The translations under genes and the position numbers were made by a program. Shown here piece by piece: positions 26,368-38,911 of a stretch of DNA of 64,000 nucleotides. Source of the stretch: Nomia melanderi (Eukaryota > Arthropoda > Insecta > Hymenoptera > Halictidae); NCBI RefSeq assembly GCF_051020985.1, contig NW_027475134.1:2170001-2234000 (forward strand), in the 5' to 3' direction. Position 1 is the first letter of the stretch. Every line of letters starts with the position of its first letter. The notes under the pieces were generated by a model, which saw nothing but the letters and a program-made list of their open reading frames with translations, did not search any database and had not been told where the DNA came from.

Positions 26368-27590
26368 GAATTATCTGCAGGAGGCCCTGGCGCAAGAATC
26401 TGTGCAGCGGGAACGACCTCGGACCACCAGGGGCCGAGACAACAACCGTCTCATGGGGCCGGACACTCAGGGTCAGGGAAAAATCCAATATATATCTGGT
26501 GATATCACGGGTTATATTACAGATAGCACAATAAATCAACGTGCATTGTCTGTAGGAGGCCCTGGCGCATGAATCTGAGCAGCGGGAACGACCTCGGACC
26601 ACCAGGGGCCGAGACAACCACCGTCTTATGGGGCCGGACACTCAGGGTCAGGGGAAAAGCCAATATATATCTGGTGATATCTCGGGTGCTATTACAGATA
26701 GAGCAATAAACCAAAGTGAATTATCTGCAGGAGGCCCTGGCCCATGCATCTGTGCAGCGGGAACAACCTCGGACCACCAGGGGCCGAGAAAACCACCGTC
26801 TCATGGGGCCGGACACTCAGGGTCAGGGGAAAATCCAATATATATCTGGTGATATCTCGGGTGCTATTAGATACAGCGCAATAAACCAAAGTGAATTATC
26901 TGCAGGAGGCCCTGGCGCATGAATCTGGGCAGCGGGAACGACCTCGGACCACCAGGGGCCGAGAAAACCACAGTCTAATGGGGCCGGACACTCAGGGTCA
27001 GGGGAAAATCCAATATATATCTGGTGATATCTCGGGTGCTATTAGAGATAGCGCAATAAACCAAAGTGAATTATCTGCAGGAGGCCCTGCCGCATGCATC
27101 TGTGCAGCGGGAACGACCTCGGAACACCAGGGGCCGAGAAAACCACCGTCTCATGGGGCAGGACACTCAGGGTCAGTGAAAAATCCAACATATATCTGCT
27201 GATATCTCGGGTGCTGTTACAGATAGCGCAATAAATCAAAGTGCATTGTCTGTAGGAGACCCTGGCGCATGAACCTGTGCAGCGGGAACGTTCTCGGACC
27301 TCCAGGGACCGAGAAAACCACAGTCTCATGGGGCCGGGCACTCAAGGTCAGGGGAAAATCCAATATATATGTGGTGATATCTCGGGTGCTATTACAGATA
27401 GCGCAATAAATCAAAGTGCATTGTCTGTAGGAGACCCTGGCGCATGAACCTGTCCAGCGGGAACGACCTCGGACCACCAGGGGCCGAGAAAACCACCGTC
27501 TCATGGGGCCGGACACTCTGGGTCAGCGAAAAATCCAATATATATCTGGTGATATCTCGGGTGCTATTACAGATAGCGCAATAAATCAAA
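26368..27590. repeat. Block gamma, copy 3, with an internal two-monomer deletion
   Basis: Matches copy 1 at an offset of 6,828 bp on its left part and 6,478 bp on its right part. The 350-bp difference is exactly two monomers. The missing units correspond to copy 1 between about 19.9 and 20.24 kb, which are flanked there by two nearly identical GGCCCATGCATCTG / GGGAACAACC monomers. Only one such monomer remains here (about 26740). Confidence 0.85.
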
Positions 27591-27908
27591 GTGCATTGTC
27601 TGTAGGAGGCCCTGGCGCATGAATCTGTGCAGCGGGAACGACCTCGGACCACCAGGGGCCGAGGAAACCACAGTCTCATGGGGCCGGACACTCAGGGTCA
27701 GGGAAAAATCCAATATATATCTGGTGATATCTTGGGTGCTATTAGATATAGCGCAATAAACCAAAGTGAATTATCTGCAGGAGGCCCTGGCGCATGAATC
27801 TGTGCAACGGGAACGACCTCGGACCACCAGGGGCCGAAGAATCCACAGTCTCATGGGGCCGGACACTCAGGATCAGGGAAAAATCCAATATATATCTGGT
27901 GATATCTT

Positions 27909-29200
27909 GGGTGGTATTAGAGATAGCGTAATAAACCAAAGTGAATTATCTGCAGGAGGCCCTGGCGCAAGAATCTGTGCAGCGGGAACGACCTCGGACC
28001 ACCAGGGGCCGAGACAACAACCGTCTCATGGGGCCGGACACTCAGGGTCAGGGAAAAATCCAATATATATCTGGTGATATCTCGGGTTATATTACAGATA
28101 GCACAATAAATCAAAGTGCATTGTCTGTAGGAGGCCCTGGCGCATGAATCTGTGCAGAGGGAACGATTTCGGACCACCAGGGGCCGAGACAACAACCGTC
28201 TCATGGGGCCGGACACTCAGGGTCAGGGAAAAATCCAATATATATCTGGTGATATCTCGGGTTATATTACAGATAGCACAATAAATCAAAGTGCATTGTC
28301 TGTAGGAGGCCCTGGCGCACGAATCTGTGCAGAGGGAACGACCTCGGACCACCAGGGGCCGAGAAAACCACCGTCTCATGGCGCCGGACACTCAGGGTCA
28401 GGGGAAGATCCAATATATATCTGGTGATATCTCGGGTGCTATTACAGATAGCGCAATAAATCAAAGTGAATTATCTGCAGGAGGCCCTGGCGCATGAATC
28501 TGTGCAGCGGGAACGACCTCGGACCACCAGGGGCCGAGAAAACCACAGTCTCATGGAGCCGGACACTCAGGGTCAGGGGAAAATCCGATATATATCTGGT
28601 GATATCTCGGGTGCTATTACAGATAGCGCAATAAACCAAAGTGAATTATCTGCAGGAGGCCCTGGCGCAAGAATCTGTGCAGCGGGAACGACCTCGGACC
28701 ACCAGGGGCCGAGAAAACCACAGTCTCATGGAGCCGGACACTCAGGGTCAGGGGAAAATCCAATATATATCTGGTGATATCTCGGGTGCTATTACAGATA
28801 GCGCAATAAATCAAAGTGAATTATCTGCAGGAGGCCCTGGCACATGAATCTGTGCAGCGGGAACGACCTCGGACCACCAGGGGCCGAGAAAACCACAGTC
28901 ACATGGGGCCGGTCACTCAGGGTCAGGGGAAAATCCAATATATATCTGGTGATATCTCGGGTGCTATTAGATACAGCGCAATAAACCAAATTGAATTATC
29001 TGCAGGAGGCCCTGGCGCATGAATCTGGGCAGCGGGAACGACCTCGGACCACCAGGGGCCGAGAAAACTAAAGTCTCATGGGGCCGGACACTCAGGGTCT
29101 GGGGAAAATCCATTATATATCTGGTGATATGTCGGGAGCTATTACAGATAGCGCAATAAATCAAAGTTCATTGTCTGGACGAGGCCCTGGCGCATGAATC
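27909..29200. repeat. Block alpha, copy 4, lacking the 177-bp monomer
   Basis: Follows the order of 3575-5008: two CGGGTTATATT monomers, CATGGCGCCGG, two CATGGAGCCGG monomers, GGCCGGTCACTC with TTAGATACAGCGC, and GAAAACTAAAGTC. The 177-bp monomer that precedes the TAAAGTC unit in copies 1 and 2 is missing, so this copy is one monomer shorter. The downstream monomer keeps CGGGTTATATTACAG (about 29310), suggesting further mixing. Confidence 0.75.
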
Positions 29201-30039
29201 TGTGCAGCGGGAACGACCTCGGTCCACCAGGGGCCGAGAAAACCACCGTCTCATGGGGCTGGACACTCAGGGTCAGGGAAAAATCCAATATATATCTGGT
29301 GATATCTCGGGTTATATTACAGATAGCACAATAAATCAAAGTGCATTGTCTGGACGAGGCCCTGGCGCATGAACCTGTGCAGCGGCAACGACCTCGGACC
29401 ACCAGGGGCCGAGAAAACCACAGTCTCATGGGGCCGGACACTCTGGGTCAGGGGAAAATCCAATATATATCTGGTGATATCTCGGGTGCTATTACAGATA
29501 GCGCAATAAACCAAAGTACATTGTCTGCAGGAGGCCCTGGCGCATGCATCAGTGCAGCGGGAACGACCTCGGACCACCAGGGGCCGAGAAAATCACCGTC
29601 TCATGGGGACGGGCACTCAGGGTCTGGGGAAAATCCAATATGTATCTGCTGATATCTCGGGTGCTATTAGAGATAGCGTAACAAACCAAAGTGCATTGTC
29701 TGTAGGAGGCCCTGGCGCATGAATCTGTGCAGCGGGAACGACCTCTGACCACAAGAGGCCGAGAAAACCACCGTCTCATGGGGCCGGACACTCAGGGTCG
29801 AGGAAAAATCCAATATATATCTGGTGATATCTCGGGTGCTATTACAGATAGCGCGATAAATCAAAGTGCATTGTCTGTAGGAGGCACTGGCGAATGAGTC
29901 TGTGCAGCAGGAACGACCTCGAACCACCAGGGGCCGAGAAAATTACAGATATTCGGAATCCGTCACCCAAGGTCATGTGAAAATCCAGCATATATCTGGT
30001 GATATTTCGGGTGCTATTATAGATAGCGCAATAAACCAA

Positions 30040-33000
30040 AGTGAATTATCTGCAGTAGGCCCTGGTGCATGAATCTGGGCAGCGGGAACGACCTCGGACC
30101 ACCAGGGGCCGAGAAAACCACCGTCACATGGGGCCGGACATTCAGGTTCAGGGAAAAATACAATATATATCTGGTGATATCTCGGGTGCTATTACAGATA
30201 GCGCAATAAATCAAAGTGCATTGTCTGTAGGAGGCCCTGGCGCATGAATCTGGGCAGCGGGAACGACCTCGGACCACCAGGGGCCGAGAAAACCACCGTC
30301 TCATGGGGCCGGACACTCAGGGTCAGGGGAAAATCCAATATAAATCTGGTGATATCTCTGGTGCTCTTACAGATAGCGCACTAAACCAAAGTGAATCATC
30401 TGCAGCGGGCCCTGGAGCATGAATCTGTGCAGCGGGAACGAACTCGGATCACCAGGGGCCGAGAAAATTACAGATATTCGGAATCCGTCACCCAAGGTCA
30501 TGTAAAAATCCAGCTTATATCTGGTGATATCTCGGGTGCTATTAGAGATAGCGCAATAAACCAAAGTGAATTGTCTGCAGGAGGCCCTGGCGCATGCATC
30601 TGTGCAGCGGGAACGACCTCGGACCACCAGGGGCCGAGAAAACCACCGACTCACGGGGCCGGACACTCAGGGTCAGGGGAAAATCCAATATATATCTGGT
30701 GATATCTCGGGTGCTATTAGAGATAGCGCAATAAACCAAAGTGCACTGTATGTAGGAGGCCCTGGCGCATGAATCTGGGCAGCGGGAACGACCTCGGACC
30801 ACCAGGGGCCGAGAAAATCACCGTCTCATGGAGCCGGACACTCAGGGTCAGGGGAAAATCCCATATATATCTGGTGATATCTCGGGTGCTATTACAGATA
30901 GCCCAACAAATCAAAGTGCATTGTCTGTAGGAGGCCCTGCCGCATGAATCTGTGCAGCGGGAACGACCGCGGACCACCAGGGGCCGGGAAAACCACAGTC
31001 TAATGGGGCCGGACACTCAGGGTCAGGGGAAAATTCAATATATATCTGGTGATATCTCGGGTGCTATTAGAGATAGCGCAATAAATCAAAGTGCATTGTC
31101 TGTAGGAGGCCCTGGGGCATGAATTTGGCCAGCGGGATCGACCTCGGACCACCAGGCGCCGAGAAAACCACCGCCTCAGGGGGCCGGACACTCAGGGTCA
31201 GGGGAAAAGCCAATATATATCTGGTGATATCTCGGGTGCTATTACAGATAGCGCAATAAACCAAATTGAATTATCTGCAGGAGGCCCTGGCGCATGAATC
31301 TGTGCAGCGGGAACGACCTCTGACCACAAGAGGCCGAGAAAACCACCGTCTCATGGGGCCGGACACTCAGGGTCGAGGAAAAATCCAATATATATCTGGT
31401 GATATCTCGGGTGCTATTACAGATAGCGCGATAAATCAAAGTGCATTGTCTGTAGGAGGCACTGGCGAATGAGTCTGTGCAGCAGGAACGACCTCGAACC
31501 ACCAGGGGCCGAGAAAATTACAGATATTCGGAATCCGTCACCCAAGGTCATGTGAAAATCCAGCATATATCTGGTGATATTTCGGGTGCTATTATAGATA
31601 GCGCAATAAACCAAAGTGAATTATCTGCAGTAGGCCCTGGTGCATGCATCTGTACAGCGGGAACGACGTCGGACCACCAGGGGCCGAGAAAACAACCGTC
31701 TCATGGGGCCGGACACTGAGGGTCAGGGGAAAATCCAATATATATCTGGTGATATCTCGGGTACTATTACAGATAGCGCAATAAATCAAAGTCCATTGTC
31801 TGTAGGAGGCCCTGGCGCATGAATCTGTGCAGCGGGAACGACCTCGGACCACCAGGGGCCGAGAAAACCGCAGTCTCACGGGGCCGGACACTCAGGGACA
31901 GGGGAAAATCCAATACATATCTGGTGATATCTCGGGTGCTATTAGAGATAGCGCAATAAACCATAGTGAATTATCTGCAGGAGGCCCTGGCGCATGAATC
32001 TGTGCATCGCGAACGACCTCGGACCACCAGGTGCCGTGAAAACCACCGTCTCATGGGGCCGGACACTCAGGGTCATTGAAAAATCCAATATATATCTGGT
32101 GATATCTCGGGTGCTATTACAGATAGCGCAATGAATCAAACTGCATTGTCTGTAAGAGAGCCCGCCGCATGAATCTGTGCAGCCGGAACAACCTCGCACC
32201 ACCAGGGGCCGAGAAAACCGCAGTCTCATGGGGCCGGACAGTCAGGGCCAGGGGAAAATCCAATATATATCTAGTGATATCTCGGGTGCTATTAGAGATA
32301 GCGCAATAAACCAAAGTGAATTATCTGAAAGAGGCCCTGGCGCATGAATCTGTGCAGCGGGAACGACCTCGGACCACCAGGGGCCGAGACAACCACCGTC
32401 TCATGGGGCCGGACATTCAGGTTCAGGGAAAAATACAATATATATCTGGTGATATCTCGGGTGCTATTACAGATAGCGCAATAAATCAAAGTGCATTGTC
32501 TGTAAGAGGCCCTGGGGCATGAATCTGGCCAGCGGGAACGACCTCGGACCACCAGGGGCCGAGAAATCCACCGTCTCAGGGGGCCGGACACTCAGGGTCA
32601 GGGGAAAAGCCAATATATATCTGGTGATATCTCGGGTGCTATTAGAGATAGCGCAATAAACCAAAGTGAATTATCTGCAGGAGGCACTGGCGCATGCATC
32701 TGTGCAGCGGGAACGACCTCAGAGCACAAGGGGCCGAGAAAACCACCGTCTCATGGGGCCGGAAACTCAGGGTCAGGGAAAAATCCGATATATATCTGGT
32801 GATATCTCGGGTGCTATTACAGATAGCCCAATAAATCAAAGTGCATTGTCTGTAAGCTGCCCTGGCGCATGAATATGGGCAGCGGGAACGACCTCGGATC
32901 ACCAGGGGCCGAGAAAACCACCGTCTCATGGGGCCGGACACTCAGGGTCAGGGAAAAATCCAATATATATCTGGTGATATCTTGGGTGCTATTACAGATA

Positions 33001-34100
33001 GCGCAATAAACCAAAGTGAATTATCTGCAGGAGGCCCTGGCGCATGCATCTGTGCAGCGGGAACGACCTCAGACCACCAGGGGCCGAGAAAACCACCGTC
33101 TCATGGGGCCGGAAACTCAGGGTCAGGGAAAAATCCGATATATATCTGGTGATATCTCGGGTGCTATTACAGATAGCCCAATAAATCAAAGTGCATTGTC
33201 TGTAAGCTGCCCTGGCGCATGAATATGGGCAGCGGGAACGACCTCGGACCACCAGGGGCCGAGAAAACCACCGTCACATGGGGCCGGACACTCAGGGTCA
33301 GGGGAAAATCCAATATATATCTGGTGATATCTCGGGTACTATTACAGATAGCGCAATAAATCAGAGTCCATTGTCTGTAGGAGGCCCTGGCGCATGAATC
33401 TGTGCAGCGGGAACGACCTCGGACCACCAGGGGCCGAGAAAACCGCAGTCTCATGGGGCCGGACATTCAGTGTCAGGGAAAAATCCAATATATATCTGGT
33501 GATATCTCGGGTGCTATTACAGATAGCGCAATAAATCAAAGTGCTTTGTCTGTAGGAGGCCCTGGCGCATGAATCTGGCAAGCGGGAACGACCTCGGACA
33601 ACCAGGGGCCGAGAAAACCACCGTCCCATGGGGCCGGACACACAGGGTCAGGGGAAAAGCCAATAAATATCTGGTGATATCTCGGGTGCTATTAGAGATA
33701 GCGCAATAAACCAAAGTGAATTATCTGCAGGAGGCCCTGGCGCATGAATCTGTGTAGCGGGAACGACCTCCGACCACCAGGGGGCGAGAAAACCACCGTC
33801 TCATAGGGCCGGACCGTCGGGGTCAGGGAAAAATCCAATATATATCTGGTGATATCTCGGGTGCTATTACAGATAGCGCAATAAATCAAAGTGCATTGTC
33901 TGTAGGAGGCCCAGGCGAATGAATCTGTGCAGCGGGAACGACCTCGGACCACCAGAGGCCGGGAAAACCACAGTCTCATGGGGCCGGACACTCAGGGTCA
34001 GGGGAAAATTCTATATATATCTGGTGATAGCTCGGGTGCTATTAGAGATAGCGCAATAAATCAAAGTGCATTGTCTGTAAGAGGCACTGGCGAATGAATC
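30040..34100. repeat. Region of mixed, transitional monomers
   Basis: About 23 monomers with many private changes and little long-range order. Type C blocks occur at 30468 and 31518. Recurrent local features are AAAAATACAATATATATC (30165 and 32430), GAATCTGGCCAGCGGGAACG and GAAAAGCCAATATATATC. A two-monomer duplication is visible: 32640-32900 and 32990-33250 share GACCTCAGA, GGGGCCGGAAACTCAGGG, AATCCGATATATATC, GATAGCCCAATAAATC and CTGTAAGCTGCCC at an offset of 350 bp. This zone separates the left domain from the 34-56 kb domain. Confidence 0.75.
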
Positions 34101-34859
34101 TGTGCCGCAGGAACGACCTCGGACCACCAGTGGCCGAGAAAATTACAGATATTCGGAATCCGTCACCCAAGGTCATGTAAAAATCCAGCATATATCTGGT
34201 GATATCTCGGGTGCTATTACAGATAGCGCAATAAACCAAAGTGCATTGTCTGTAGGAGGCCCTGGCGCATGAATCTGGGCAGCGGGAACGACGTCGGACC
34301 ACCAGGGGACGAGAAAATCACCGTCTCATGGGTCCGGACACTCAGGGTCAGGGGAAAACCCAATATATATCTGGTGATATCTCGGGTTCTATTACAGATA
34401 GCGCAATAAACCAAAGTGCATTGTCTGTAGGAGGCCCTGGCGCATGAATCTGTGCAGCGGGAACGACCTCGGACCACCAGGGGCCGAGAGAACCACCGTC
34501 TCATGGGTCCGGACACTCAGGGTCAGGGGAAAATCCAATATATATCTGGTGATATCTCGGGTGCTATTACAGATAGCGCAATAAATCAAAGTGCATTGTC
34601 TGTAGGAGGCCCTTGCGAATGAATCTGTGCCGCAGGAACGACCTCGGACCACCAGTGGCCGAGAAAATTACAGATATTCGGAATCCGTCACCCAAGGTCA
34701 TGTAAAAATCCAGCAAATATCTGGTGATATCTTGGGTGCTATTAGAGATAGCGCAAAAAACCAAAGTGCATTGTCTGTAGGAGGCCCTGCCGCATGAATC
34801 TGTGCAGCGGGAACGACCTCGGACCACCAGAGGCCGGGAAAACCACAGTCTCATGGGGC

Positions 34860-35720
34860 CGGACACTCAGGGTCAGGGGAAAATCCAATATATATCTGGT
34901 GGTATCTCGGGTGCTATTAGAGATAGCGCAATAAATCAAAGTGCATTGTCCGTAGGAGGCACTGTCGAATGAATCTGTGCCGCAGGAACGACCTCGGACC
35001 ACCAGTGGCCGAGAAAATTACAGATATACGGAATCCGTCACCCAAGGTCATGTAAAAATCCAGCATATATCTGGTGATATCTCGGGTGCTATTACAGATA
35101 GCGCAATAAACCAAAGTGCATTGTCTGTAGGAGGCCCTGGCGCATGAATCTGGGCAGCGGGAACGACGTCGGACCACCAGGGGACGAGAAAATCACCGTC
35201 TCATGGAGCCGGACACTCAGGGTCAGGGAAAAATCCAATATATATCTGGTGATATCTCGGGTGCTATTACAGATAGCGCAATAAACCAAAGTGCACTGTC
35301 TGTAGGAGGCCGTGGCGCATGAATCTGGGCAGCGGGAACGACCTCGGACCACCAGGGGCCGAGAAAACCACCGTCTCATGGGTCCGGACACTCAGGGTCA
35401 GGGGAAAATCCAATATATATCTGGTTATATCTCTGGTGATATTGCAGATAGCGCAATGAACCAAAGTGCATTGTCTGTAGGAGGCCCTTGCGAATGAATC
35501 TGTGCCGCAGGAACGACCTCGGACCACCAGTGGCCGAGAAAACCACCGTCTCATGGGTCCGGACACTCAGGGTCAGGGGAAAACCCAATATATATCTGGC
35601 GATATCTCGGGTTCTATTACAGATAGCGCAATAAACCAAAGTGCATTGTCTGTAGGAGGCCCTGGCGCATGAATCTGGGCAGCGGGAACGACCTCGGACC
35701 ACCAGGGGCCGAGAAAACCA
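34860..35720. repeat. Five-monomer block delta, copy 1
   Basis: Shares ordered markers with 46235-47095 at an offset of exactly 11,375 bp (65 x 175): ATCTGGTGGTATCTC, TTGTCCGTAGG with GGCACTGTCGAATG, a type C block, ACGTCGGACCACCAGGGGACG, GGAGCCGGACACTC, GGCCGTGGCGCATG, CTGGTTATATCTCTGG and CTGGCGATATCTCGGGTTC. Private changes distinguish the copies, for example CAGATATACGG here against CAGATATTCGG in copy 2. Confidence 0.85.
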
Positions 35721-37716
35721 CTGTCTCATGGGTCCGGATACTCTGGGTCAGGGGAAAATCCAATATATATCTGGTGATATCTCGGGTGCTATTACAGATA
35801 GCGCAATAAATCAAAGTGCATTGTCTGTAGGAGGCCCAGGCGAATGAATCTGTGCCGCAGGAACGACCTCGGACCACCAGGGGCCCAGAAAACCACCGTC
35901 TCATGGGTCCGGACACTCAGGGTCAGGGGAAAATCCAATATATATCTGGTGATATCTCGGGTGCTATTACAGATAGCGCAATAAAGCAAAGTGCATTGTC
36001 TGTAGGAGGCCCAGGCGAATGAATCTGGCCAGCAGGAACGACCTCCGACCACCAGGGGCCGAGAAAACCACCGTCTCATGGGGCCGGACACTCAGGGTCA
36101 GGGGAAAATCCAATATATATCTGGTGATATCTCGGGTGCTATTACATATAGCGCAATAAATCAAAGTGCATTGTCTGTAGGAGGCCCAGGCGAATGAATC
36201 TGTGCAGCGGGAACGACCTCGGACCACCAGAGGCCGAGAAAACCACCGTCTCATGGGTCCGGACACTCAGGGTCAGGAGAAAATCCAATATATATCTGGT
36301 TATATCTCTGGTGCTATTACAGATAGCGCAATAAACCAAAGTGCATTGTCTGTAGGAGGCCCTTTCGAATGAATCTGTGCCGCAGGAACGACCTCGGACC
36401 ACCAGTGGCCGAGAAAATTACAGATATTCGGAATCCGTCACCCAAGGACATGTAAAAATCCAGCAAATATCTGGTGATATCTTGGGTGCTATTAGAGATA
36501 GCGCAAAAAACCAAAGTGCATTGTCTGTAGGAGGCCCTAGCGCATGAATCTGGGCAGCGGGAACGACCTCGGACCACCAGGGGCCGAGAAAATCACCGTC
36601 TCATGGAGCCGGACACTCAGGGTCAGGGAGAAATCCAATATATATCTGGTGATATCTCGGGTGCTATTACAGATAGCGCAATAAATCAAAGTGCATTGTC
36701 TGTAGGAGGCACTGGCGAATGAATCTGTGCCGCAGGAACGATCTCGGACCACCAGTGGCCGAGAAAATTACAGATATTCGGAATCCGTCAACCAAGGTCA
36801 TGTAAAAATCCAGCAAATATCTGGTGATATCTCGGGTGATATTAGAGATAGCGCAATAAACCAAAGTGCATTGTCTGTAGGAGGCCCTGGCGCATGAATC
36901 TGGGCAGCGGGAACGACCTCGGACCGCCAGGTGCCGAGAAAACCACCGACTCACGGGGCCGGACACTCAGGGTCAGGGGAAAATCCAATATATATCTGGT
37001 GATATCTCGGGTGCTATTAGAGATAGCGCAATAAACCAAAGTGAATTATCTGCAGGAGGCCCTGGCGCATGCATCTGTGCAGCGGGAACGACCTCGGGCC
37101 ACCAGGGGCCAAGAAAACCACCGTCTCATGGGGCCGGACACTCAGGGTCAGGGAAAAATCCATTATATATCTGGTGATATCTCGGGTGCTATTAGAGATA
37201 GCGCAATAAATCAAAGTGCATTGTCTGTAGGAGGCCCTGGCGCATGAATCTGGCCAGCGGGAACGACCACGGACCACCAGGGGCCGAGAAAACCACCGTC
37301 TCATGGGGCAGGACACTCAGGGACAGGGAAAAATCCAATATATATCTGGTGATATCTTGGGTGCTATTACAGGTAGCGCAATAAATCAAAGTGCATTGTC
37401 TGTAGGAGGCCCTGGCGCAGGAATCTGAGCAGCGGGAACGACCTCGCACCACCAGGGGCCGAGGAAACCACCGTCTCATGGGGCCGGACACTCAGGGTCA
37501 TGGAAAAATCCAATATATATCTGGTGATATCTCGGGTGCTATTACCGATAGCCCAATAAATCAATGTGCATTTTCTGTAGGAGGCCCTGGCGCATGAATT
37601 TGTGCAGCGGGAACGACCTCGGACCACCAGGGGCCGAGACAACCACAGTCTCATGGGGCCGGACACTCAGGGTCAGGGGAGAATTCAATATATATCTGGT
37701 GATATCTCGGGTGCTA

Positions 37717-37950
37717 TTAGAGATAGCGCATTAAACCAAAGTGAATTATCTGCAGGAGGCCCTGGCGCATGAATCTGTGCAGCGGGAACGACCTCGGACC
37801 ACCAGGGGCCGAGAAAACCACTGACTCACGGGGCCGGACACTCAGGGTCAGGGGAAAATCCAATATATATCTGGTGATATCTCGGGTGCTATTACAGATA
37901 TGCGCAATAAACCAAAGTGAATTATCTGCAGGAGGCCCTGGCGCATGCAT
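37717..37950. repeat. Length-variant monomer (+1 bp near 37900)
   Basis: ATTACAGATATGCGCAATAA has an extra base against ATTACAGATAGCGCAATAA, making a 176-bp unit and shifting the array phase by one. Confidence 0.8.
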
Positions 37951-38343
37951 CTGTGCAGCGGGAACGCCCTCGGACCACCAGGGGCCAAGAAAACCACCGT
38001 CTCATGGCGCCGGACACTCAGGGTCAGGGAAAAATCCAATATATATCTGGTGATATCTCGGGTGCTATTAGAGATAGCGCACTAAATCAAAGTGCATTGT
38101 CTGTAGGAGGCCCAGGCGCATGAATCTGGCCAGCGGGAACGACCTCGGACCACGAGGGGCCGAGAAAACCACAGTCTCATGGGGCAGGACACTCAGGGTC
38201 AGGGGAAAATCCAATATATATCTGGTGATATCTAGGGTGCTATTACAGATAGCGCAATAAATCAAAGTGCATTGTCTGTAGGAGGCCCAGGCGAATGAAT
38301 CTGTACCGCAGGAACGATCTCGGACCACCAGTGGCCGAGAAAA

Positions 38344-38395
38344 TTACAGATATTCGGAATCCGTCACCCAAGGTCAGCGGAAAATCCAATATATA
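38344..38395 (+). repeat. Chimeric type C / type A monomer
   Basis: Begins as type C (TTACAGATATTCGG, GTCACCCAAGGTCA) but continues as type A (GCGGAAAATCCAATATA) instead of TGTAAAAATCCAGCA. Four other monomers show the same switch after GGTCA: 39744, 40969, 48143 and 49368. The reverse chimera, type C-linked CCAGTGGCCGAG followed by type A AAACCACCGTCTC, is seen near 35530, 44630, 46910, 52155, 52330, 55130 and 55310. These mark exchange within the monomer. Confidence 0.8.
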
Positions 38396-38911
38396 TCTGG
38401 TGATATCTCGGGTGCTATTAGAGATGGCGCAATAAACCAAAGTGCATTGTCTGTAGGAGGCCCTGGCGCATGAATCTGGGCAGCGGGAACGACCTCGGAC
38501 CACGAGGGGCCAAGAAAACCACCGACTCACGGGGCCGGACTCTCAGGGTCAGGGGATAATCCAATATATATCTGGTGATATCTCGTGTGCTATTAGAGAT
38601 AGCGCAATAAACCAAAGTGCATTGTCTGTAGGAGGCCCAGGCGCATGAATCTGGCCAGCGGGAACGACCTCGGAGCACCAGGGGCCGAGAAAACAACCGT
38701 CTCATGGGTCCGGACACTCAGGGTCAGGGGAAAATCCAATATATATCTGGTGATATCTCGGGTGCTATTACAGATAGCGCAATAAATCAAAGTGCATTGT
38801 CTATAGGAGGCCCTGCCGCATGAATCTGTGCAGCGGGAACGACCTCGGACCACCAGGGGCCGGGAAAACCACAGTCTCATGGGGCCGGACACTCAGGGTC
38901 AGGGGAAAATT

